Part shown: positions 1-5,533 of the stretch, one piece after another | Layout of the letters: each line of letters starts with the position of its first letter | How positions within the stretch are numbered: position 1 is the stretch's first letter | Assembly: GCA_012519875.1 (NCBI GenBank) | Contig: JAAYPL010000178.1 | Span: 1 to 12,313, forward strand | From: Clostridiaceae bacterium | GTDB taxonomy: Bacteria > Bacillota > Clostridia > Saccharofermentanales > UBA5734 | DNA length: 12,313 nucleotides | Reading direction: 5' to 3' | Notes under the pieces: generated by a model | Seen by the model: the letters and a program-made list of their open reading frames with translations, nothing else | Told to the model about the DNA's origin: nothing | Database searches by the model: none | Position numbers and translations under genes: made by a program

Positions 1-1443
1 CCGCTCCAACTGCTCATAGAAACGCCATTCGATAAACTGACCGAATTCACCGCCCATAAAGAGCAATTTGGCGCCCGGGTGGGTCATCTGGTAGACAAAA
101 AGCGCCCGTAGGCCGGCGAATTTGCGCCAAATATCACCGGGCATTCGATCGATCAAGGATCGTTTGCCGTGTACCACCTCGTCGTGGGAAAAGGGCAGGA
201 CAAAGCGCTCGGAAAACGCGTACATCATGGAAAAGCTCAATTGATTCTGGTGCCAGCGCCGGTAGATATAATCGCGACTCATATAATCCAGCGTGTCGTG
301 CATCCAGCCCATGTTCCATTTGTGGGTGAAACCCAGGCCGCCCTCGGTGATCGAATGACTGACCTTGGCCCAGGCTGTCGACTCCTCGGCGATCATCAGG
401 CAGGCCGGTAGTTGTTCCCGAACCAGCAGGTTCAATTCCCGCAGAAAACTGATGGCGTCAAGATTCTCATTGCCACCGTATTTATTGCGCACAAATTCCG
501 TCCGGCCGTAGTTGAGATAGAGCATGCTGGAAACGGCATCGACCCGCAATCCATCGAGATGAAATTCGGTCAGCCAGAACCAGGCGTTGGAAATCAAGAA
601 CGAACGGACCTCAGCCCGGCTGAAATTAAAGGCGTATGTACCCCATTCACGATGTTCGCCCAGACGGCTGTCCGCAGGTTCAAACAGCGGGGTGCCGTCA
701 AATCTGGCCAGTCCGTGCGCATCACGGGGGAAATGTGCCGGTACCCAGTCGAGGATGACTTTGATCCCCAGCTGATGCATGTGATCCACCAAGTATTTAA
801 AATCGGATGGTAATCCGAAGCGGCTGGTCACGCTGTAATAACCGGTTACCTGATAGCCCCAGGAGTCATCCAGCGGATGCTCCATGACCGGCATCAGCTC
901 AACCGCATTGTAGCCCATGTCAATCAGATATTCGCCGAGCGTTTCCGCCAAATCACGGTAATTCATCACCTGGCCATCGCTGTGACGCCGCCATGACCCC
1001 AGATGAACCTCATAAATATTGAGCGGTCCTGCTTCCATTGCATCCGGCCGGTTGGCCATATAGTTTGCATCCCGCCAGAGGTAATCGTCCGGATCGTAAA
1101 GAATGGAAGCTGTGTTCGGCCTTGTTTCGCTGTGCCGTGCATAAGGATCAGCCTTGAGCCGGATCAGGTTGTCCGGTCCGGTTATGGCATACTTGTATCG
1201 ATCCCATTGGGCAGCGCCGGCTACAAAACCATGCCAGATACCGGTCGTGCCAACCATTTCCAGCGGATTGGCCTCTTGATCCCATTGATTGAAACTGCCG
1301 ACAACCGTTACCTGTCTGGCGGCCGGAGCCCAAACAGCGAAAAAATAGCCTGCCTCTCCGGCAGGACCGGTGGCAGGTCTGGACCCAAGCAGGTTATAAC
1401 TCATGTAATCCTGGCCTTTATTAAACAAGTACGCCTGATCCAT
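1..1443 (-). CDS. glgB: 1,4-alpha-glucan branching enzyme, 3' end cut by window
   Basis: GlgB is a cytoplasmic GH13 enzyme that cuts an alpha-1,4 glucan chain and rejoins it as an alpha-1,6 branch, making glycogen. The visible part is 481 residues, open to the left edge. An N-terminal carbohydrate-binding (CBM48-like) region of about 110 residues is followed by the YEVHLGSW motif near residue 145 and the (beta/alpha)8 barrel. The three GH13 catalytic residues are visible: nucleophile D302 in GLRVDAVSSM, acid/base E353 in IAEEST, and D421 in SHDEVVHGK. Their spacings (51 and 68) match branching enzymes. The last visible motif is FMGGEFGQ. The nucleophile lies about 100 residues earlier than in E. 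coli GlgB, so this is the shorter form without the extra N-terminal domain. The ATG at 1441-1443 follows AGGAGG (1452-1457) by 8 nt. No other glycogen gene is in the window; glgC, glgD, glgA or glgP could lie to the left. Product very secure. Confidence 0.96.
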   Translation of the reverse strand, partial: MDQAYLFNKGQDYMSYNLLGSRPATGPAGEAGYFFAVWAPAARQVTVVGSFNQWDQEANPLEMVGTTGIWHGFVAGAAQWDRYKYAITGPDNLIRLKADPYARHSETRPNTASILYDPDDYLWRDANYMANRPDAMEAGPLNIYEVHLGSWRRHSDGQVMNYRDLAETLGEYLIDMGYNAVELMPVMEHPLDDSWGYQVTGYYSVTSRFGLPSDFKYLVDHMHQLGIKVILDWVPAHFPRDAHGLARFDGTPLFEPADSRLGEHREWGTYAFNFSRAEVRSFLISNAWFWLTEFHLDGLRVDAVSSMLYLNYGRTEFVRNKYGGNENLDAISFLRELNLLVREQLPACLMIAEESTAWAKVSHSITEGGLGFTHKWNMGWMHDTLDYMSRDYIYRRWHQNQLSFSMMYAFSERFVLPFSHDEVVHGKRSLIDRMPGDIWRKFAGLRALFVYQMTHPGAKLLFMGGEFGQFIEWRFYEQLER

Positions 1444-1482
1444 CAGCCTCACCTCCTGGCGACAATTCGTTTGCTCAAGCCA

Positions 1483-1512
1483 ATTATACCCTATTTACCG
1501 GGATAACAACAA
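1483..1512 (-). promoter_or_regulatory. Probable sigma-A promoter of glgB
   Basis: On the minus strand a perfect TATAAT (1483-1488) is preceded by TTGTTG (1507-1512) with an 18-bp spacer. Transcription would start near 1476, giving a leader of about 33 nt that contains the strong AGGAGG site of glgB. The promoter begins 25 bp beyond the natural end of the upstream gamma-subunit frame, so glgB probably has its own transcript. I see no convincing terminator between them, so read-through from the kor operon is also possible. The -35 is only a moderate match. Confidence 0.6.
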
Positions 1513-1537
1513 GCCGATCCATGATTCGGGTTTGATT

Positions 1538-2077
1538 TCATCCGGCAGCGTAACTGCCGCCCCGGTCAAAAGCCGCCATTTCAGCCGGGATCAAATGGTG
1601 GTGGCGCGAAGGTAAATTTTCAAACAAAGCTCGGGAGAATGACTCGCGGCCAACCAGGCCGGTCTGGCGAATCAGGCAGCCTTAAAGAATAATGACCGCA
1701 TAAGTGATATTACCCTGCTCGGTGGCCAGTTCGGATGCGGGGATCGATATCCATCGGACGTCGGTCCGGGCATGAATCGGTTTGGCCAAAGAACTGTCAA
1801 TAATGATCAAACCGCCGGGTTTGACAATCGCCGAGAACTTTTCCAAAGAAGGGCTGTTCATAGCGACCAGAACATCAGCTTCGGCAATAACCGGCGAGCC
1901 GATGGCCTCATCGGAAACAATAACCCCGCAGTTGGCTGTTCCTCCGCGCATTTCAGGTCCGTAGGATGGAAACCAGCAAACCTCCTTACCCTCGGTCAGA
2001 ACGGCTGACGCAATAAAGCGTCCGGCTGAAAGTATCCCTTGACCGCCAAATCCGGCCAATAAAATCGAACAATTCAT
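1538..2077 (-). pseudogene. korC: 2-oxoacid:ferredoxin oxidoreductase gamma subunit, interrupted by in-frame TAA
   Basis: This is the gamma subunit of a four-subunit 2-oxoacid:ferredoxin oxidoreductase (Pfam POR family), which pairs with alpha, beta and ferredoxin subunits. The ATG at 2075-2077 overlaps the korB stop as ATGA, and GGAGG sits 7 nt upstream. Residues 1-131 carry the family hallmarks: LLAGFGGQGILSAG near residue 6, then SYGPEMRGGTANC near 38-50. At 1682-1684 a TAA ends the frame at codon 132. The same frame then continues without a shift for 47 codons to a TGA at 1538-1540, through GCLIRQTGLV, ALFENLP, HHHLIPAEM and AAFDRG, which look like the normal C-terminus. The full frame is 180 codons including its stop, the usual family length, and the TAA falls where a leucine is expected before a conserved Gly. 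A TTA-to-TAA change explains it. It may be a real nonsense mutation, a sequence error or read-through. The 131-residue form would lack its last quarter. Confidence 0.8.
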
Positions 2078-2826
2078 TTTCTTTCCTCCAGTTTCGGATC
2101 ACGGAATAGACCCAGCGGGTACTGCCGGATCATGGCCTCTGCCACCCAATCCATGGAACTTTTAGGATCCATTCCCCAATTCGTGGGACAGGTCGACAAA
2201 ACTTCCACCAACGAAAAGCCCAATCCGGCCTCTTGAACCTGAAAAGCTTTGCGAATGGCTTTTTGAGCCTGAACAATATGTCGATAATCGTGAAGCGAAA
2301 CACGCTCAACATAAACCGCGCCGGGCAGGGTGGCTATCATTTCACTGACATTGATCGGATGCCCTTGCGTATCCGGATCACGACCAAAGGGGGAGGTGGC
2401 TGTCACCTGCCCGATCAGAGTGGTCGGCGCCATCTGGCCGGACGTCATGCCGTAAATGGCGTTGTTGGCAAAAAACACGCTTATTTTTTCACCGCGGGCT
2501 GCGGCATGAATGATTTCAGCCGTGCCGATGGCCGCCAGATCCCCATCGCCTTGGTAGGTAAAAACCGACTTGGAAGGATGCACCCGCTTGACGCCTGTCG
2601 CGACGGCCGGTGCTCGCCCATGGGCAGCCTGAACCATGTCACAGGCAAAATATTCGTAATTATTGTAGGTACAACCCACCGAGGAAACTCCGATGGTCCG
2701 ATGAAGGATATCCAGCTCACACATGGCCTCAGCGATCAAGCGATGTAAAATACCATGGGTACAGCCGGGGCAGTAATGCATCGGAACGTTAAGAAGTCCG
2801 TCGGTTCTTTTGAATACGGCTTTCAT
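2074..2826 (-). CDS. korB: 2-oxoacid:ferredoxin oxidoreductase beta subunit (TPP-binding)
   Basis: This 250-residue protein is the thiamine-pyrophosphate-binding subunit of a 2-oxoacid:ferredoxin oxidoreductase. The complex decarboxylates a 2-oxoacid, attaches the acyl group to CoA and sends two electrons to ferredoxin. It opens with the family motif CPGC (C19, C22), and C52 plus a Cys in STCPTNWGM near residue 212 could complete a [4Fe-4S] site. The TPP/Mg motif GDGD is at 93-96, with the expected NN at 121-122 followed by IYGMTSGQ. The length is normal. The ATG lies 4 nt after the alpha-subunit stop, and its GGAGG site (7-nt spacing) overlaps the end of the alpha gene, so translation is probably coupled. 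The substrate cannot be fixed from sequence alone: 2-oxoglutarate (Kor) and branched-chain 2-oxoacids (Vor) are both plausible. Confidence 0.93.
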   Translation of the reverse strand: MKAVFKRTDGLLNVPMHYCPGCTHGILHRLIAEAMCELDILHRTIGVSSVGCTYNNYEYFACDMVQAAHGRAPAVATGVKRVHPSKSVFTYQGDGDLAAIGTAEIIHAAARGEKISVFFANNAIYGMTSGQMAPTTLIGQVTATSPFGRDPDTQGHPINVSEMIATLPGAVYVERVSLHDYRHIVQAQKAIRKAFQVQEAGLGFSLVEVLSTCPTNWGMDPKSSMDWVAEAMIRQYPLGLFRDPKLEERK

Positions 2827-2830
2827 AACA

Positions 2831-3895
2831 TCACCTCCCGGCCATCTTCATGATCTTTTGTAAGATTTCCTGCTGCGTCGGCAAATTGCCCCCTGACCGG
2901 CCTAAAAACCTAACCGGCTTCATCCCGTTGACAGCCAGACGGACATCTTCAACCATCTGTCCGCAACTCAGCTCAATCGTCAGAACAGCCTTGACAGAGG
3001 GTTGTGAAGCGGCTTGAGCAATGACCTCGGACGGAAATGGCCAAAGGGTGATCGGCCGGATCAGGCCGACTCGGACGCCCTCGGCGGACGCAACAGGGAT
3101 GACGCTGCGGCTGATTCGGCTGCAGGTGCCAAAGGCAACCATAAGAATATCGGCGTCTTCGCAGTTCAGACACTCGGCCCGCACTTCCTTACGGGAAATT
3201 TCGGCATATTTGGCCTGAAGCTTCTGATTAAAAGCCTCCAGGACATCGGCCTTGATATAAATGGAAGTAATGGTATTGTGCGGCCGGGCACCGCCGGTTC
3301 CGGTCAAGGCCCATGGCTTGTCGGGCAAGTCGATGGGCTCCTGATCACGGAAAGTGACCGGTTCCATCATCTGTCCCAAGGCACCGTCACCCAGAATCAA
3401 AGTCAGCATCCGGTAACGATCGGCCAGATTGAATGCTTCGACCGTCATTTCATAAAGCTCCTGGACACTGGCCGGTGCCAAGACGATGTTTCGGTAATCA
3501 CCGTGCCCGCCGCCTTTTGTCGCCTGAAAATAATCACCTTGCGAGGGCAGAATACCGCCCAAGCCGGGACCCGCCCGTACGATATTGACGGCAACAGCAG
3601 GTAATTCGGCACCGGCAATGTATGAAAAACCTTCCTGTTTAAGGCTGATTCCCGGACTTGAGCTGGACGTCATCGCCCGGGCTCCGGCGGCTGCGGCTCC
3701 GTAAACCATGTTGATCGCCGCCAATTCACTTTCAGCTTGAATCACCGTACCACCGACCTCAACCATCCTTTTGGCCATATAATGCATAATTTCGGTCTGC
3801 GGAGTGATCGGATAACCGAAATAATAGCGGCAACCTGCGCGGATGGCCGCTTCGGCAATCGCTTCATTGCCCTTCATCAATACACGTTTCCCCAT
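2831..3895 (-). CDS. korA: 2-oxoacid:ferredoxin oxidoreductase alpha subunit (KorA/VorB type)
   Basis: This 354-residue protein is the pyrimidine-binding and CoA-side subunit of the complex. It begins with the typical MKGNEAIAEAA segment and has FGYPITPQTE near residues 26-35, AESELAAINM at 54-63 and TSSSSPG at 76-82, the counterpart of the TSS motif of pyruvate:ferredoxin oxidoreductase. GPGLGG and SQGDYFQATKGGGHG follow. The C-terminal half (EADI-like segment, then LIRPITLWPFP) is the transketolase C-terminal-type domain. I chose the ATG at 3893-3895 because it has AGGAGG (3904-3909) 8 nt upstream and matches the family start. A longer frame from 3970 would overlap the ferredoxin gene and has no family support. 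Databases often name this subunit 3-methyl-2-oxobutanoate dehydrogenase subunit VorB, so the kor symbol is a family-level label. Confidence 0.93.
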   Translation of the reverse strand: MGKRVLMKGNEAIAEAAIRAGCRYYFGYPITPQTEIMHYMAKRMVEVGGTVIQAESELAAINMVYGAAAAGARAMTSSSSPGISLKQEGFSYIAGAELPAVAVNIVRAGPGLGGILPSQGDYFQATKGGGHGDYRNIVLAPASVQELYEMTVEAFNLADRYRMLTLILGDGALGQMMEPVTFRDQEPIDLPDKPWALTGTGGARPHNTITSIYIKADVLEAFNQKLQAKYAEISRKEVRAECLNCEDADILMVAFGTCSRISRSVIPVASAEGVRVGLIRPITLWPFPSEVIAQAASQPSVKAVLTIELSCGQMVEDVRLAVNGMKPVRFLGRSGGNLPTQQEILQKIMKMAGR

Positions 3896-3903
3896 GCACC
3901 AAG

Positions 3904-3909
3904 CCTCCT
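3904..3909 (-). promoter_or_regulatory. Ribosome binding site that fixes the korA start
   Basis: AGGAGG on the minus strand lies 8 nt before the ATG at 3893-3895 and touches the last base of the ferredoxin stop codon. It supports the shorter alpha subunit and suggests coupling to ferredoxin translation. Confidence 0.75.
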
Positions 3910-4115
3910 CAACGCCAAACCTTAATGACCAGATCGGGGCAGATTGTTGCGCACACCCCACAGCCTGCACAACGATCAGCCTGTTCTACATAGGCGGGGT
4001 GAAAACCTTTATCGTTCAGACGATTCTTTCGCAATTGGATGAGCCGTTGCGGGCAAGCTGACAAGCAAAGTCCACATCCTTTGCACAGATCTTGATTAAA
4101 TTCAATACGAGGCAT
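3909..4115 (-). CDS. korD: 2x[4Fe-4S] ferredoxin subunit (delta) of 2-oxoacid oxidoreductase
   Basis: This 68-residue bacterial-type ferredoxin is the first gene of the operon. Two cluster motifs are complete: CKGCGLCLSACP near residues 11-22 and CAGCGVCATICP near 49-60. Each has the CxxCxxCxxxCP pattern, so two [4Fe-4S] clusters are predicted. In this enzyme family the delta subunit relays electrons from the TPP/cluster centre of beta to external ferredoxin. I placed the start at the ATG 4113-4115 (MPRIEFNQDLC), with AAAGGAA 5-8 nt upstream. An in-frame TTG at 4137 would add eight residues but would remove that site from the leader. The gap to the alpha start is 13 bp. Confidence 0.92.
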   Translation of the reverse strand: MPRIEFNQDLCKGCGLCLSACPQRLIQLRKNRLNDKGFHPAYVEQADRCAGCGVCATICPDLVIKVWR

Positions 4116-4162
4116 GAGCGTTCCTTTCCGGCAAATCAATAATTACTTCTATAATCAAAATA

Positions 4163-4191
4163 ATTGTATCACAAAGTATTTATTTTGTAAA
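4163..4191 (-). promoter_or_regulatory. Probable sigma-A promoter of the korDABC operon
   Basis: On the minus strand TTTACA (4186-4191) and TACAAT (4163-4168) are separated by exactly 17 bp. Each matches the consensus at five of six bases. Transcription would start near 4156, giving a leader of about 40 nt before the ferredoxin ATG. The surrounding 4136-4216 stretch is very AT-rich compared with the flanking genes. Confidence 0.72.
4169..4190. promoter_or_regulatory. Imperfect inverted repeat over the kor promoter, possible operator
   Basis: Plus strand TCACAAA (4169-4175) and TTTGTAA (4184-4190) form a 7-bp inverted repeat with one mismatch and an 8-bp AT spacer. It fills the spacer and most of the -35 of the kor promoter, a position where a bound dimeric repressor would block RNA polymerase. 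I do not recognise it as a consensus site of a known regulator: the spacing and half-sites do not fit CcpA, Fur, Fnr or a canonical Rex site, although the TTGTGA-like half resembles Rex. In AT-rich DNA such a repeat can also arise by chance. Confidence 0.4.
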
Positions 4192-4216
4192 AATAAGTCA
4201 GCAAAAAAATTTCCGA

Positions 4217-4245
4217 TTGCACTTGATATCTGATTCAGCTAAAAT
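4217..4245 (+). promoter_or_regulatory. Probable sigma-A promoter of apgM
   Basis: TTGCAC (4217-4222) and TAAAAT (4240-4245) are separated by exactly 17 bp on the plus strand. The start would be near 4252, leaving a leader of about 49 nt before the GTG start. It lies 25 bp from the -35 of the divergent kor promoter, so the two promoters are back to back and could share regulation. Confidence 0.7.
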
Positions 4246-4286
4246 GGGTGATGTTCTGACCGCGTATGGCGGACAAATGTGTGCCC

Positions 4287-4291
4287 GGAGG
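4287..4291 (+). promoter_or_regulatory. Ribosome binding site that fixes the apgM GTG start
   Basis: GGAGG lies 9 nt before GTG at 4301. It decides for the short form, whose N-terminus (VKHIIILGDGMSD, initiator read as Met) is that of the family. The frame is also open upstream from a TTG at 4217 and an ATG at 4277. The TTG is the -35 box itself, and the ATG has no comparable site. Confidence 0.75.
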
Positions 4292-4300
4292 AAACGTTTT

Positions 4301-5533
4301 GTGAAGCATATTATTATTTTGGGAGATGGCATGTCGGATCTTCCGATCGCGGCCTTAGATGGAAAAACACCTCTGCAAGCGGCTGTAAAGCCCCATATGG
4401 ACCGTTTGGCGAGAGAGGGATTTGCCGGCTTGGTTCAAACCATACCTGAAGGGATGACCCCGGGAAGCGATACCGCCAATATGTCTGTGATGGGATTTGA
4501 CCCGCGCATCTACTATACCGGTCGCTCACCCCTTGAGGCCATCAGCATGTCGATCGAGATGGAGCCTGAGGATGTCGCTTTTCGTTGTAATCTCGTTACC
4601 TTGTCGGAAGGAGCGGAATACGCCGATCGGGTCATGGTGGATTACTCTTCCGACGAAATCGGAAGCGACGAGGCCGCCCGCCTGATCGAAGAAATCAACC
4701 GACATTTCGAGAGTCAGGCTTTCCGCTACTATCCGGGCAAAAGTTACCGGCATTGCCTGATTTGGAAAAAAGGGCACACGAAGATGTCGCTGGTTCCTCC
4801 ACACGATATCCTGACCCGGGTGATCGGACAATACCTGCCTTCCGGTCCGGATTCCGCGCAGTTGCTTTCCATGATGGTACAAAGCACTTCGATCCTGGAC
4901 AAGCACCCGGTTAATCAGGCCCGTCATCGGCGAAAGCTTAACAAAGCCAATTCGATTTGGATCTGGGGACAGGGAACCAAGCCCCAATTACCTGAAATAT
5001 CTACCTCTTTTGCTCTAAGCGGCTCGGTCATTTCTGCGGTCGATCTGATTAACGGCCTGGGCATCTGTGCCGGTTTGCACGTTGTTGATGTCCCCGGAGT
5101 CACCGGCAATATTCATACCAATTTCGACGGCAAAGCACAGGCGGCCATCAACGAACTGTCTCGCGGCCGGGACTACGTTTATTTGCATGTCGAGGCGCCC
5201 GATGAATGCGGGCATCGTGCGGAGATTGCCAACAAAGTACGCTCCATCGAATTGATCGATCATCATATTGTCGGTCCGGTCCGCGCTTGGCTGGAGCAGC
5301 ATCGGCAAAAAACCGGGGAAGATTTCCGTATCCTTGTTCTCCCCGACCATGCCACGCCCTTGGATCTTCGGACACACACAGCAGATCCTGTCCCATTCGT
5401 CTGCTATAGCAGCGATGGACGAGAGGTCCTGCCGGCTTTGTCATATGATGAGGTATGCTGCCAACAGACCGGATATTTTCTGGAAGAGGGGCCGACTTTA
5501 TTTGCTCGATTTGTCCGTGACGGTTTTGTTTAA
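4301..5533 (+). CDS. apgM: Archaeal-type 2,3-bisphosphoglycerate-independent phosphoglycerate mutase
   Basis: ApgM interconverts 3-phosphoglycerate and 2-phosphoglycerate in lower glycolysis and gluconeogenesis, using two divalent metal ions and a phosphoserine intermediate. It belongs to the alkaline phosphatase superfamily. The protein has 410 residues, normal for this class and shorter than the bacterial GpmI type (about 510). The metal-site GDGMSD is at 8-13 (D9), and the nucleophile segment PGSDTANMSVMGFDP is at 54-68. Further metal ligands are seen in EAPDECGHRAE (D301, H305), LPDHATP (D349, H350) and THTADP (H359). A related annotation, 'proposed homoserine kinase', is used for close paralogues, but no threonine-biosynthesis gene is nearby. 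The gene stands alone on the plus strand, divergent from kor and convergent with mutS2, overlapping the latter by 4 bp. Confidence 0.93.
   Translation: MKHIIILGDGMSDLPIAALDGKTPLQAAVKPHMDRLAREGFAGLVQTIPEGMTPGSDTANMSVMGFDPRIYYTGRSPLEAISMSIEMEPEDVAFRCNLVTLSEGAEYADRVMVDYSSDEIGSDEAARLIEEINRHFESQAFRYYPGKSYRHCLIWKKGHTKMSLVPPHDILTRVIGQYLPSGPDSAQLLSMMVQSTSILDKHPVNQARHRRKLNKANSIWIWGQGTKPQLPEISTSFALSGSVISAVDLINGLGICAGLHVVDVPGVTGNIHTNFDGKAQAAINELSRGRDYVYLHVEAPDECGHRAEIANKVRSIELIDHHIVGPVRAWLEQHRQKTGEDFRILVLPDHATPLDLRTHTADPVPFVCYSSDGREVLPALSYDEVCCQQTGYFLEEGPTLFARFVRDGFV

Noticed and set aside
1003..1506. Plus-strand open frame of 167 codons over the glgB 5' end
   Set aside because: It is antisense to conserved glgB sequence and its promoter and shows no domain signature.
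1513..1537. Terminator hairpin after korC (CCGA...TCGG)
   Set aside because: Only four pairs and no uninterrupted T run.
1675..1690. Programmed frameshift at CTT TAA in korC, as in RF2-type +1 shifting
   Set aside because: The family homology after the stop is in frame 0, and the +1 frame reaches a TGA within a few codons, so a shift would not restore the protein.
1682..2077. Gamma subunit as an intact 131-residue protein
   Set aside because: It lacks the usual C-terminal quarter, and the missing part is encoded directly downstream in the same frame.
3896..3970. N-terminal extension of korA to 3970
   Set aside because: It would overlap the ferredoxin gene. The ATG at 3895 has AGGAGG and the family N-terminus.
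4217..4300. Longer apgM starting at TTG 4217 or ATG 4277
   Set aside because: The TTG is part of the -35 box and upstream of the expected transcript start. The added residues are not family-like, and GTG 4301 has a good GGAGG site.
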